From positions 1 through 64,000 of the forward strand of contig JAUILQ010000006.1 in NCBI GenBank assembly GCA_030433005.1: a stretch of DNA of 64,000 nt, in the 5' to 3' direction. Under the pieces are notes generated by a model. That model ran no database searches, was not told the DNA's origin, and saw only the letters and a list, made by a program, of their open reading frames with translations. This DNA comes from Alphaproteobacteria bacterium (GTDB lineage: Bacteria; Pseudomonadota; Alphaproteobacteria; Kiloniellales; DSM-21159). A program made the position numbers and the translations under genes. This document shows, one piece after another, positions 9,217-20,225 of the stretch (position 1 is the first letter of the stretch; each line of letters starts with the position of its first letter).

Positions 9217-9999
9217 ATGCTGCGCGCGACGCGCCCGCCGAGACCACTTCTCCAGCGACCCGGACCGCCCTTGATCGAGATCACCATACCCGTGCTCAAC
9301 GAGGAGCAGACCCTGGCCGCCCAGGTCCGCACCCTGCGCCGCTTCCTCGACGAAGAGCTTCCGGACCTCGCGCCGATCGGCATCGTCATCGCCGACAACG
9401 GCTCCAGCGACCGCACGCCCGAACTGGCCCGCGGCCTGGCCGAAGAGCTCACCCATCTCCGGTACCTGCGCCTGGAGGAACGTGGCGTCGGACGGGCGCT
9501 GAAGGCCGCCTGGCACAGCTCGGAAGCCGAGATCGTCGGCTACATGGACCTCGACCTCGCCACCGACCTCAGGCACCTGCGCCCGGCGCTGACGCCGCTG
9601 ACCGAAGGCCGCGCCGACATCGTCGCCGGCTCGCGCCTGATCGAGGGTGCACGGGTCGTCGGACGCAAGCTGTCGCGCGAGGTCACCAGCCGGGCCTTCA
9701 ACCTGATCGTCAAGGCGATGTTCTCGACCCGCTTCTCCGACGGGCAGTGCGGCTTCAAGTTCCTGCGCCGCGAGCTGCTGCCGCGCCTGGAGGCGCATGG
9801 CGCCGCCAGCAACGGCTGGATCTTCGCCAGCGAGCTGCTGATCGTCGGCGAGCACCTCGGGCTGCGCGTTCTCGACCTGCCGGTCGTCTGGACCGACAGC
9901 CCGGAGTCGAAGGTGCGGGTCGGCCGGCTGGCGGTCGAGTACCTCGGCGCGCTGCGCAGCCTGCGGCGCAAGCTCTCGGCGAGAAGCGCGGCCCGGTGA
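9217..9999 (+). CDS. Family 2 glycosyltransferase (dolichyl-phosphate glucosyltransferase-like)
   Basis: LIEITIPVLNEEQTLAAQVRTL...VIADNGSSDRTPELARGL...VGYMDLDLATDLRHL...GSRLIEGARVVGRKLSREVTSRAFNLIV. Confidence 0.85.
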   Translation: MLRATRPPRPLLQRPGPPLIEITIPVLNEEQTLAAQVRTLRRFLDEELPDLAPIGIVIADNGSSDRTPELARGLAEELTHLRYLRLEERGVGRALKAAWHSSEAEIVGYMDLDLATDLRHLRPALTPLTEGRADIVAGSRLIEGARVVGRKLSREVTSRAFNLIVKAMFSTRFSDGQCGFKFLRRELLPRLEAHGAASNGWIFASELLIVGEHLGLRVLDLPVVWTDSPESKVRVGRLAVEYLGALRSLRRKLSARSAAR

Positions 10000-10946
10000 G
10001 TCCGGCGGCGACGTCCGGGTCGGGCGCGGGCGGCGGCCGGACCCTGGTGCTCGGCACCGCCCTCTGGGGCTGGGGGGTCGAGCGCGCCCAGGCGATGGCG
10101 CTGCTCGACCGCTTCGCCGAGGCCGGCGGGCGGCTGGTCGACAGCGCCCCAAACTACCCGCTGTCGAAGCGGCCGGAGGACTTCGGGCTGGCCCTGCGCT
10201 GGATCGCGGAGTGGCTCGCCGCACAGGGCGGCGCGCCGCTCGGCGTCTCGGTCAAGCTGGGCGCCACCGACAACCTCGGCGGCCCGCAGGCCAGCCTTTC
10301 GCGCTCCTTCCTCGAGGTCTCGCAGGAGATCCTGCTCGGACGCTTCGGCCCCGCCCTGGCCGGCCTGGCGGTGCACTGGGACAACCGCGACGAGCCCGAG
10401 GCGATCGCCGAGACGCTCGACGTCTTCCGCGGCTTCGCGGCGGCGGGCTGCGCGATCGGCTTCTCCGGCGTGCGCCACCCCGAGCTCTACGCCGCGGCGG
10501 CGCCCGACCTGGCGAACCGCTGGCACATCCAGGTCAAGGAAAACGCGGCGACCTGCGAGGCGCGCGAGCGCTACCGCCCGCACTTCCCGGCGGCGCGCTA
10601 CCTCGCCTACGGCATCAACATGGGCGGCCTCAAGCGCGAGCCGCCCGGCCCGGCCAGCTCGCTGATGCTGCGCGGCCTGGCACCGCCGGACCGCCTGGCG
10701 GCACAGCTCTGCGCCTTCCTGGAGAGCGAGCACGGGCTGCAGCCGCGGCCGTCCAGCCTCAACGAGCTGGCGCTGAGCCTGGCCTGGCACAACCCGTCGC
10801 TCGCCGGCGTCGTCGCCGGCCCGCGCAGCCCCGCCCAGCTCGCCGAGACCCTGGCCTTCTGGAGCCGGCTCGAGACCGAAGCGCCGGCCGCGCCGCCGCC
10901 GGCGCTGGCCGGGCTGCGCGACCGCTTGCGGAGAGCCGGGTCGTGA
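9996..10946 (+). CDS. Aldo/keto reductase-like protein
   Basis: GTG start overlaps the previous stop (GTGA); LVLGTALWGWGVERAQAMALLDRFAEAGGRLVDSAPNYPLSKRPEDFGLALRWI... Confidence 0.75.
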   Translation: MSPAATSGSGAGGGRTLVLGTALWGWGVERAQAMALLDRFAEAGGRLVDSAPNYPLSKRPEDFGLALRWIAEWLAAQGGAPLGVSVKLGATDNLGGPQASLSRSFLEVSQEILLGRFGPALAGLAVHWDNRDEPEAIAETLDVFRGFAAAGCAIGFSGVRHPELYAAAAPDLANRWHIQVKENAATCEARERYRPHFPAARYLAYGINMGGLKREPPGPASSLMLRGLAPPDRLAAQLCAFLESEHGLQPRPSSLNELALSLAWHNPSLAGVVAGPRSPAQLAETLAFWSRLETEAPAAPPPALAGLRDRLRRAGS

Positions 10947-12082
10947 GCGGGGCTGCGACGGGCGTCGATTTCGTCGTCGTCGGCGCCGGCATCTTCGGCT
11001 GCTACGCGGCGCTGTTCCTGCAGCGGCAGGGCTTCAAAGTGCTGCTCGTCGAGCGCGAGGCGCGGCCCTGGCAGAAGGCCAGCGCCGTCAACCAGGCCCG
11101 CCTGCACGGCGGCTACCACTACCCGCGCTCGATCGCGACCGCCCGGCTCGCCAACGGCCACCGCGCCCGCTTCCTCAAGGAGCACCGCGACCACGTCAAC
11201 CACCGCTTCACCCAGTACTACGGGATCGACCGCCACGCCTCGCTGACCGATGCCGAGCAGTTCCAGCGCTTCTGCCGGCGCGTCGGCATTCCGGCGCGGC
11301 CCTGCGTGCGCGACGACCTGTTCCTACCCGACCGCCTGGAGGCGCTGTTCGAGACCACCGAGTTCAGCTTCGACCCCTACCGCCTGCGCCATCACTACGA
11401 GCGGCTGCTGCAGGCGGAGTCGGTGCCGCTGCGGCTGTCGACGACGCTGGAGGAGGCGGAGGCCGGCGACGGCGTCTGGCGCCTGCGGCTGCGCGGGCCC
11501 GAGGGCGTCGAGGCCGTGGCGGCGCGCGGCGTCGTCAATGCCGCCTATGCCAACCTCAACGCGGTCAATCGCCTGTTCGGCGTGCCCGAGGCCGAGGTCG
11601 TGCACGAGCTCTCCGAGCTGGTTCTGTTCAGCAGCCCGGCCCTGGAAGCGGTAGGGCTGTCGGTGATGGACGGCCCCTACCTGTCGCTGATGCCCTACGG
11701 CCTGACCGGGCTGCACTCGCTGTCCTCGGTGCCCTACACCCACCACAGCCTGTCGAGCGGCCCCGACCCGCGTTTCGCCTGCCAGGACCGTCGTCCCGAC
11801 TGCGCGCCGGGCGCGGTGCGGGCCTGCACGACCTGCCCGGCGCGCCCGGCGAGCAACGCCCGCAAGATGCGCCGGCAGCTGGCGCTCTACCTGCGGCCCG
11901 GCCTCGACCTCTTCGAGTACGGCTCGCTCTACACGGTCAAGACCAAGCTGAAGAGCAGCTTCGTCGACGACGCCCGCCCGACCCAGGTCGGCCTGCAGCG
12001 CCGGGAGCCGCTGTTCTTCACGGTGTTTTCCGGCAAGATCAACTCGATCTACGAAGTCGAGACGCTCCTGAACCATGTATAG
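10943..12082 (+). CDS. FAD-dependent oxidoreductase (DAO family)
   Basis: VDFVVVGAGIFGCYAALFLQRQGFKVLLVEREARPWQKASAVNQARLHGGYHYPRS dinucleotide-binding N-terminus; GTGA overlap with upstream gene. Confidence 0.85.
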   Translation: MSGAATGVDFVVVGAGIFGCYAALFLQRQGFKVLLVEREARPWQKASAVNQARLHGGYHYPRSIATARLANGHRARFLKEHRDHVNHRFTQYYGIDRHASLTDAEQFQRFCRRVGIPARPCVRDDLFLPDRLEALFETTEFSFDPYRLRHHYERLLQAESVPLRLSTTLEEAEAGDGVWRLRLRGPEGVEAVAARGVVNAAYANLNAVNRLFGVPEAEVVHELSELVLFSSPALEAVGLSVMDGPYLSLMPYGLTGLHSLSSVPYTHHSLSSGPDPRFACQDRRPDCAPGAVRACTTCPARPASNARKMRRQLALYLRPGLDLFEYGSLYTVKTKLKSSFVDDARPTQVGLQRREPLFFTVFSGKINSIYEVETLLNHV

Positions 12083-13001
12083 CAGCTTCATCAGCCTGGT
12101 CGTCGTGCTCGACGAGACCGACGACCGCGCGCAGGTCGCGGCCTTCGTCTCGGCGGTCGGGGCGCACCTCGCCCAACGCTTCGCCGACTACGAGATCGTC
12201 TTCGTCGACAACGGCGCGCGCCGCGACCTCGACGGCCTGGAGGCGCCCGAGGCGATCCGCGCCAACTGCTACCTCGTCGCGCTGTCGAACCGGGTCGGCC
12301 TGGACATCGCGATCCTGGCCGGCTTCGAGCGCGCCAACGGCGACTATGCGGTCGTCTTCGACACGCAGCTCGCCGAGCACCCCGAGTTCATCGACCGGCT
12401 CTACGAGCGCGCCCAGGACGGCGCCGACATCGTGCTGCTGCGCGACCGCCGGCCGGCCCGGCGCTTCTCGCCGGCGAGCCTGCTGTTCTTCGCGCTGGTG
12501 CGCGGCGGCCTCGACCCGCGCGACCGCAAGGAGGTGCTGGTCTCCCGGCGGGCGCTGAACTGGATCCTGCGCTACCGGCACCGCACGGCCTATCTCAGCG
12601 AGATCTACTCGAGCAGCGGCTACCGCACCGAGGCGGTCGAGGTCGAGGCCGGCCGGCGCAGCCGCAGCCGCACCCGCGCCGACCGCCAGAAGCTGGCCTG
12701 GGCGGCGCTGACCCGCATGTCCTCGCTGCCGCTGCAGATCGCCAGCGGCTCGATCCTGGCGCTCGCCGCCGGCGTGCTGCTGCTCTCGGCCAACGCTCTG
12801 ACGGTCAAGCTCTTCCAGGTCGACCTGCTCGGCGAGCCGGCGTTCGCGGTGCCCGGCTGGACGTACCTGGTGCTCCTGATGTCGCTCGGCTTCCTGCTGA
12901 CCAACGTGACGCTCTACGCCATCCTGCGGGTGCTGCTGGTGATCTCCGAGGACGTGCGCGACGAGCCGAGCCACGTGGTCGAGTTTTCCAGGCGCCTCTA
13001 G
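12075..13001 (+). CDS. Family 2 glycosyltransferase with C-terminal TM segments (DPM1/bactoprenol glucosyltransferase-like)
   Basis: SLVVVLDETDDRAQVAAFVSAV...IVFVDNGARRDLDGLE...AILAGFERANGDYAVVFDTQLAEHPEFI plus two hydrophobic C-terminal helices. Confidence 0.8.
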   Translation: MYSSFISLVVVLDETDDRAQVAAFVSAVGAHLAQRFADYEIVFVDNGARRDLDGLEAPEAIRANCYLVALSNRVGLDIAILAGFERANGDYAVVFDTQLAEHPEFIDRLYERAQDGADIVLLRDRRPARRFSPASLLFFALVRGGLDPRDRKEVLVSRRALNWILRYRHRTAYLSEIYSSSGYRTEAVEVEAGRRSRSRTRADRQKLAWAALTRMSSLPLQIASGSILALAAGVLLLSANALTVKLFQVDLLGEPAFAVPGWTYLVLLMSLGFLLTNVTLYAILRVLLVISEDVRDEPSHVVEFSRRL

Positions 13002-13015
13002 GAGAGGGCCCGGCC

Positions 13016-13387
13016 GTGCTCGCCGAGCTGCTCCGCTACGGCGCCACCGGCGTCGTCAACACGCTGGTCGGCTACGGCGTGTTCCTGGCGGCGTTGCGCC
13101 TGCTCGGGCTGGCGCCGGAGGCCGCCAACGCGCTGGGCTACGCCGTCGCGCTGGCGCTCGCCTTCACGCTCAACCGGCTGGTCGTGTTCAGGGGTTCCCG
13201 GGCCTCGCCGGCGGCGGCGCTGCGCTTCGCGCTCGCTTTCGCCCTGGCCTTCGCGGTCAACCAGGCGGTGCTGGCGCTGCTGGTCCGCCTCGCCGGAGTC
13301 GAGGCGGAGATCGCCCAGGTCGCGGCCATGGCCGCCTACACGGTGCTGTTCTACCTGCTCAACAAGTTCTTCGTGTTCGCGCGCTGA
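13016..13387 (+). CDS. GtrA family membrane protein
   Basis: LRYGATGVVNTLVGYGVFLAAL...NALGYAVALALAFTLNRLVVFRG...VLFYLLNKFFVFAR. Confidence 0.9.
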   Translation: MLAELLRYGATGVVNTLVGYGVFLAALRLLGLAPEAANALGYAVALALAFTLNRLVVFRGSRASPAAALRFALAFALAFAVNQAVLALLVRLAGVEAEIAQVAAMAAYTVLFYLLNKFFVFAR

Positions 13388-13407
13388 GCCGCACGGCGAC
13401 GCGACAC

Positions 13408-15018
13408 TCAGCGGCGGCAGGCCCAGAGGTCGAAGTGGCGGCCGGCCTCGACGCGCGCGTAGGCTTCCCGGAAGGCCTCGACCAGCGCGTCATCGAACAG
13501 CGCCGCGCCGCTGTAGAAGTCGCGTTTCGAGAAGGGCGCCTCGCCGGCCGGAATCAGCCAGAGGTCGAAACGGCAGCCGGACAGCGCGCGCAGCGTCGTG
13601 TCGGGCAGCGCGAGCCCGGACTTCTTCATGTCCATCATCGCCACGGCGTCGAGCAGGTAGGGCTGGCCGGCGAAGACCAGCAGCGGCCTGAGCGCGGTCT
13701 TGTGGTAGCTGGCCTCGCCGCCGTAGCCCATCGCCAGCGTCCGCCCGGGATGGCGCGCCAGCGCCGACTCGATCTCGCCGCGCGCCTCGCGCAGGGCCGT
13801 AACCTGTCCGAGGTTGGCCAGCACGAAGACGCTGTTGACCGCCACCGCCGGCAGGAACGCCAGCACCAGCAGCAGCAACCCGGTGCGCACCCGGAGCCGA
13901 AGCGCCGCCGGCGCCCGGCCCGGCGACTGTCGGCGCAGCAACCGGTCGCCCAGGACCAGGGCGCCGGGCAGGAAGGGCATCAGGTGGTGCGGACCCGAGC
14001 CCGGTTTCGCCGCGACCAGGCAGACCGCCAGCACGGCGAGCCCGAAGCTCAGGACCAGCGCGCGGTCCGGCCAGCCGAGCACGGGCCAGGCCCGGCCGGC
14101 GAGCAGCGCCAGGGGCACCAGCAGGGCACTGCCCAGCGCCAGGTCGAGCACCAGCAGCTCGAGGCTCAGCCCGTGGCCGACCGCCGCCTGGAGCCAGGCG
14201 AGATAGGCCGGCAGCGAGATTCCGGCCGGCAGCAGCGGCAGGAGCAGGCCGGCCGCGGCGCCGAGCGCACCCGCCGCGACCACGCGCAGCGGCCGCCCGG
14301 CATCGAGCAGGTAGAACAGGGCCCAGGGCGCGGCGTAGACCGCCGCATGGGCCTTGAGGTGCAGCAGCAGGCCGCCCAGCAGCCCCAAGGCCAGCGCGCG
14401 TGGCGCCGGAGAGCGGCTGGCGCCCTCGCCGCCCAGCGCCAGCCAGGCGGCCAGGGCGGAGAGCGCCAGGATCGCCGGGTCGGGCCGGTTCCAGAAGCTG
14501 TACTGCAGGAAGTAGAGCAGCAGGAAGGCGAGCAGGCCGAGCGGCGCCAGGGTCTCGCGCCAGGGTCGGCCGCCGCGGTGCAGGGCGAGGCCTGCGGCGC
14601 CGAGCGTCGCCGTCAGGGCGAGAGCCCCGGGCAGCTTGGAGGCCCACAGGCTCGGGCCGAGCAGCGCCATGACCGCGTGACCCGCCTCGTAGAGCAGCGG
14701 GCCGTAGAGGATCGTGTAGCGCTCGGGCGCGTCGAGCGCGTGGTAGAGCGGCTCGCCGCGGTCGAGCAGCCAGGCGACGCTGGCGACCATCGCCTCGGCA
14801 TGGTCGAGGTAGCCGGGATAGGCGAGGTAGCCCCAGGCCAGGAGCAACAGCCAGGCGACCGCCGCCGCGGCCGGCAGGCGAGCGAGGCGCACTGCGCGCT
14901 CGCTCCACCGAACGCCGCGGCCGCCGCGCAGCAGCAGCACCGTCGGCAGGCTCGCCGCGAAGGCCAGGCCGGCCCAGGGGCGGTAGTCGATCAGCAGCGA
15001 CTTGACGAGCTCGATCAC
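13408..15018 (-). CDS. Multi-TM glycosyltransferase (GT39/ArnT-like) membrane protein
   Basis: Many hydrophobic helices; YLDHAEAMVASVAWLLDRGEPLYHALDAPERYTILYGPLLYEAGHAVMALLGPSLWASKLPGAL resembles dolichyl-phosphate-mannose transferase-type proteins. Confidence 0.7.
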   Translation of the reverse strand: MIELVKSLLIDYRPWAGLAFAASLPTVLLLRGGRGVRWSERAVRLARLPAAAAVAWLLLLAWGYLAYPGYLDHAEAMVASVAWLLDRGEPLYHALDAPERYTILYGPLLYEAGHAVMALLGPSLWASKLPGALALTATLGAAGLALHRGGRPWRETLAPLGLLAFLLLYFLQYSFWNRPDPAILALSALAAWLALGGEGASRSPAPRALALGLLGGLLLHLKAHAAVYAAPWALFYLLDAGRPLRVVAAGALGAAAGLLLPLLPAGISLPAYLAWLQAAVGHGLSLELLVLDLALGSALLVPLALLAGRAWPVLGWPDRALVLSFGLAVLAVCLVAAKPGSGPHHLMPFLPGALVLGDRLLRRQSPGRAPAALRLRVRTGLLLLVLAFLPAVAVNSVFVLANLGQVTALREARGEIESALARHPGRTLAMGYGGEASYHKTALRPLLVFAGQPYLLDAVAMMDMKKSGLALPDTTLRALSGCRFDLWLIPAGEAPFSKRDFYSGAALFDDALVEAFREAYARVEAGRHFDLWACRR

Positions 15019-15079
15019 GGCGCTGCCGCGCTCCCCCTCACCCGAACCGACCGCAGCCTATCACGGCTGCCCAAAGAGA

Positions 15080-15107
15080 AAGGGCCGCGGCGTTCGCCGC
15101 GGCCCTT
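15080..15107 (-). terminator. Rho-independent-like terminator of groESL
   Basis: AAGGGCCGCGGC-GTTC-GCCGCGGCCCTT perfect 12-bp stem just after the groEL stop, followed on the minus strand by TCTCTTTGGG. Confidence 0.75.
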
Positions 15108-15133
15108 CCCGGTAGCCTGACGGTCGGACGGAC

Positions 15134-16783
<1,650 letters not shown>

Positions 16784-16797
16784 CTAGGCAGCTTGGA

Positions 16798-17112
16798 TCA
16801 GGCGGCCTTCTTCGAGGACTTCGCGCCCTCGAGGATGCCCATGATGTCCGACTCCTTCATGATCAGCAGGTCTTCCCCGTCGATCTTGACCTCGGTGCCG
16901 GACCACTTGCCGAAGACCACGCGGTCGCCGGCCTTGACGTCGAGAGCGACCAGGTCGCCCTTCTCGTTGCGCGCGCCCGGGCCGACGGCGACGACTTCGC
17001 CCTGCTGCGGCTTCTCCTTGGCGCTGTCGGGGATGATGATGCCGCCGGAGGTCTTCTCGTCTTCCTCGAGGCGACGGACGACCACGCGGTCATGCAACGG
17101 CCGGAAATTCAT
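16798..17112 (-). CDS. groES: 10 kDa co-chaperonin GroES
   Basis: [46 protein letters not shown]. Confidence 0.98.
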   Translation of the reverse strand: MNFRPLHDRVVVRRLEEDEKTSGGIIIPDSAKEKPQQGEVVAVGPGARNEKGDLVALDVKAGDRVVFGKWSGTEVKIDGEDLLIMKESDIMGILEGAKSSKKAA

Positions 17113-17161
17113 AGCTCATGCTCCCGAAATGAGTCTGAGGTGTAGCCCCCATCCGGGGGTG

Positions 17162-17188
17162 TTGGCACTCCCTTGCGGCGAGTGCTAA
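17162..17188 (-). promoter_or_regulatory. CIRCE operator (HrcA binding site) upstream of groESL
   Basis: Minus strand TTAGCACTC-GCCGCAAGG-GAGTGCCAA; consensus TTAGCACTC-N9-GAGTGCTAA with one mismatch. Confidence 0.93.
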
Positions 17189-17258
17189 CCGGGCAAGCAT
17201 TTACAGCGGAGGCCGACGCTTTTCAAGATCCTGCGCCGAAAAATAATCGGCCGGAAAA

Positions 17259-18236
17259 TCAGGCCTTTACGCCGGCCCTGACGCGCTCGCGGTACCACAC
17301 GTAGAGCCCGCTGGCGATCAGCACGCCGGCGCCCGCCAGGGTGGTCCATTCCGGCACGTCGCCGAACAGGACCAAGCCGTAGAGCGTCGCCCAGATCATG
17401 TTGGAATAGCCGAAGGGCGAGACAACCGCCGCCGGCGCGCTCTCGAAGGCCTTGATCAGCGCGAACTGGCTGGCGCCGCCCAATGTGCCGACCACCGCCA
17501 TCAGCGCCCAGCCGGCGGCGTCCGGCGCCTGCCAGGCCCAAGGCACGACCGCCGAGGCGGCCAGGGCCCCGACCAGGCCGGTATAGAGGAGCGTCGTCTC
17601 CGGCGGATCGCTGGCCGCCAGCACCCGGGTGGCGATCTGGTAGAAGGCATACAGGCTGGCCGCCGCAAGCGGCAGCAGCGCCGCCCACTCGAAGACTCCC
17701 GCGCCCGGCTTGACGACGATCAGCGCGCCGAGAAAGCCGACGACCACCGCGCACCAGCGGCGCAGCCCCACCGGCTCGCCGAGCAGCGGCACCGACAGGG
17801 CGGTGACGAACAGCGGCGCGACCAGCATGATCGCGCTGGCCTCGGCGAGCGGCAGCAGGCTGAGCGCCAGGAAGAAGCAGCCGGTGGTGACGACCAGCAG
17901 CAGCGAGCGGGCCAATTGCAGGCCGAGGCGCCGCGAGCGCAGCAGCCGCGGGACGTGGCGGTTGAGCACCAGCACCACGACCAGGACGTGGAAGACGTAG
18001 CGCGCCCAGACGACCTGGGGCACGGCGTAGCTCTGCGACAGGTACTTCGCGGCCGCGTCCATCGAGACGAAGAGGAAGATCGCCAGCAGCATCCACAAGA
18101 TGCCGCGACGGCCGTCGGCCAGGCGGGCCAGCGGCGCAGCCGGTCCGGCTGCCGCGGCGGCGCGCGTCGCCGCGCCCGGAACGGCACGACCGCCCTCGGC
18201 CGCGGCGCTCGCGGCGTGGCCCCTGCTGCTTGCCAT
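17259..18236 (-). CDS. DMT superfamily (EamA) transporter
   Basis: RRGILWMLLAIFLFVSMDAAAKYLSQSYAVPQVVWARYVFHVLVVV...; about 10 TM helices. Confidence 0.88.
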   Translation of the reverse strand: MASSRGHAASAAAEGGRAVPGAATRAAAAAGPAAPLARLADGRRGILWMLLAIFLFVSMDAAAKYLSQSYAVPQVVWARYVFHVLVVVLVLNRHVPRLLRSRRLGLQLARSLLLVVTTGCFFLALSLLPLAEASAIMLVAPLFVTALSVPLLGEPVGLRRWCAVVVGFLGALIVVKPGAGVFEWAALLPLAAASLYAFYQIATRVLAASDPPETTLLYTGLVGALAASAVVPWAWQAPDAAGWALMAVVGTLGGASQFALIKAFESAPAAVVSPFGYSNMIWATLYGLVLFGDVPEWTTLAGAGVLIASGLYVWYRERVRAGVKA

Positions 18237-18320
18237 GCTTTCCCTTGTGACTCGTGGCGCCCCTGATAGCCTAGCGCCCGCCAACAACGAAATGATCGCT
18301 ATGCAGGGGAGATCTGCCCG

Positions 18321-19454
18321 ATGAAGACTACGGCGGCCGTCCTATACGAAATGGGCCTCCAGCGGCCCTACGCCGACAGCCAGCCGCTCAAGATCGAGGA
18401 GCTGGAACTCGAAGGCCCCGGTCCCGGCGAGGTGCTGGTGGAGGTGCGCGCCGCCGGCCTCTGCCACTCCGACCTCTCGGTGATCAACGGCGACCGGCCG
18501 CGGCCGACGCCGATGGCGATCGGCCACGAGGCCGCCGGCGTGGTGCGCGAGCTCGGCCCCGGCGTCGAGGACCTGGCCGTCGACGACCAGGTCGTTATGA
18601 CCTTCGTGCCGGCCTGCGGGCACTGCGTGCCCTGCTCGGAAGGCCGGCCCGCGCTCTGCGAGCCGGCGGCGGCCGCCAACGGCCGGGGCGAGCTGCTGTC
18701 CGGCGCGCACCGCCTGTCGAAGGGCGGCAGGCCGGTCGGCCACCACATGGGCGTCGCCGCCTTCTCGACCCTGACGGTCGTGTCACGGCGCTCGCTGGTC
18801 AAGGTCGACCGCGACCTGCCGGCCGAGCAGGCGGCGCTGTTCGGCTGCGCGGTCATGACCGGCGTCGGCGCAGTCATCAACACGGCACGCTTCCAGGCCG
18901 GCCAGAGCGCGGTGGTGATCGGGCTCGGCGGCGTCGGGCTGAACACGCTGCTCGGCTGCCTCGTCGCCGGCGCCTCCAAGGTGGTCGCGGTCGACCTGGT
19001 GCCGGCGAAGCTCGAGCTGGCGCGCCAGCTCGGCGCCACCGATGCAGTCGACGCCTCGGCACCGGACGCCCTGGAGCAGATCCGCGCGCTCACCGACGGC
19101 GGCGCCGACCAGGTCTTCGAGATGGCCGGCTCGGTGCCGGCGCTGGAACTCGCCTACAAGGCGACCCGGCGCGGCGGCACCACGATCACCGCCGGCCTCG
19201 CCAATCCCTCGAAGCACCTCTCCATCCAGCAGGTCAGCCTGGTCGCCGAGGAGCGCACGCTGAAGGGCAGCTACATCGGTTCCTGCGTGCCGCTGCGCGA
19301 CATCCCGCGCTACATCGGCCTGTTCCGCGGAGGCCGGCTGCCGGTCGACCGCCTGCTCTCCGAGAAGATCGGCTTCGGCGAGCTCAACGCCGCCTTCGAC
19401 CGCCTGTCCGACGGGCTGTCGGTGCGCCAGGTGCTGGTGCCGGGCGCCGCCTGA
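18321..19454 (+). CDS. Zinc-dependent alcohol dehydrogenase
   Basis: VRAAGLCHSDLSVINGDRPRPTPMAIGHEAAGVVRELGPGVEDLAVDDQVVMTFVPACGHCVPCSEGRPALCE. Confidence 0.92.
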   Translation: MKTTAAVLYEMGLQRPYADSQPLKIEELELEGPGPGEVLVEVRAAGLCHSDLSVINGDRPRPTPMAIGHEAAGVVRELGPGVEDLAVDDQVVMTFVPACGHCVPCSEGRPALCEPAAAANGRGELLSGAHRLSKGGRPVGHHMGVAAFSTLTVVSRRSLVKVDRDLPAEQAALFGCAVMTGVGAVINTARFQAGQSAVVIGLGGVGLNTLLGCLVAGASKVVAVDLVPAKLELARQLGATDAVDASAPDALEQIRALTDGGADQVFEMAGSVPALELAYKATRRGGTTITAGLANPSKHLSIQQVSLVAEERTLKGSYIGSCVPLRDIPRYIGLFRGGRLPVDRLLSEKIGFGELNAAFDRLSDGLSVRQVLVPGAA

Positions 19455-19521
19455 CAGGCGATCGCCCGTTTCGGCCGGAGGGCGCCCGGATCCGCGCCTG
19501 CGCTCTGGAGACAGCAAGCCG

Positions 19522-20202
19522 ATGCACTTCACCATCGACGAGGCCGAGATGACGGACGCCAAGCCGGTCAAGCCGACCTACACCCTCTACTGGACCCCCG
19601 GCAGCGCCTCGCTGGCCCCGCTGGTCATCCTCGAGGAGGTCGGCGTGCCCTATGCCCTGGAGAAGGTCGACACCCGCGCCGGCGAGCATCGCAGCGCGGC
19701 CTACCGCTCGGTCCATCCCTACGGCAAGGTGCCGGCGATGATGCTGCCCGACGGCCGGCCGCTGTTCGAGTCGGCGGCGATCTGCCTGCACCTCGGCGAG
19801 GCCTATCCGCAGTGCGGACTGGTACCGGAATCGCGCAACCACGACCGCGCCCGGCTCTACCAGTGGATGTTCTTCGCCGCTGACACGCTCTACCCGAGCT
19901 ACCAGCGCTGGTACCACGCCGACCAGTACATCGAGGGCGAGGCCGGCCAGACCGCCCTCAAGGCGCGGGCGCTCGAGCTGCTGCAGGAGCAGTGGGCCGT
20001 CGTCGAGGCCCAGGCCGCCCGGCGCGAATGGCTGGTCGGCAACCGCTTCAGCGTCGCCGACATCTACGTCTCGATGCTGCGGCTCTGGTACCCCGACCTC
20101 GAGGACTTCGACCGCCGCTTCCCGGAGACCGCGGCGATCGCCGCGGAAGCCGCGCAGCGCCCGGCCTGGCAGCGCGCCGTCGAGATCCACGAGCCCGGCT
20201 GA
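19522..20202 (+). CDS. Glutathione S-transferase family protein
   Basis: YTLYWTPGSASLAPLVILEEVGVPYALEKVDTRAGEHRSAAYRSVHPYGKVPAMMLPDGRPLFESAAICLHL. Confidence 0.88.
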   Translation: MHFTIDEAEMTDAKPVKPTYTLYWTPGSASLAPLVILEEVGVPYALEKVDTRAGEHRSAAYRSVHPYGKVPAMMLPDGRPLFESAAICLHLGEAYPQCGLVPESRNHDRARLYQWMFFAADTLYPSYQRWYHADQYIEGEAGQTALKARALELLQEQWAVVEAQAARREWLVGNRFSVADIYVSMLRLWYPDLEDFDRRFPETAAIAAEAAQRPAWQRAVEIHEPG

Positions 20203-20225
20203 GGCGTCCGCCGGGCCGACGCCGC

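Noticed and set aside
6298-10224. 1308-aa minus-strand ORF spanning pepN and the upstream GT2/aldo-keto reductase genes
   Set aside because: Composition is R/A/G/P-rich with no recognisable domain, and it overlaps conserved genes in another frame; a typical open frame in high-GC DNA.
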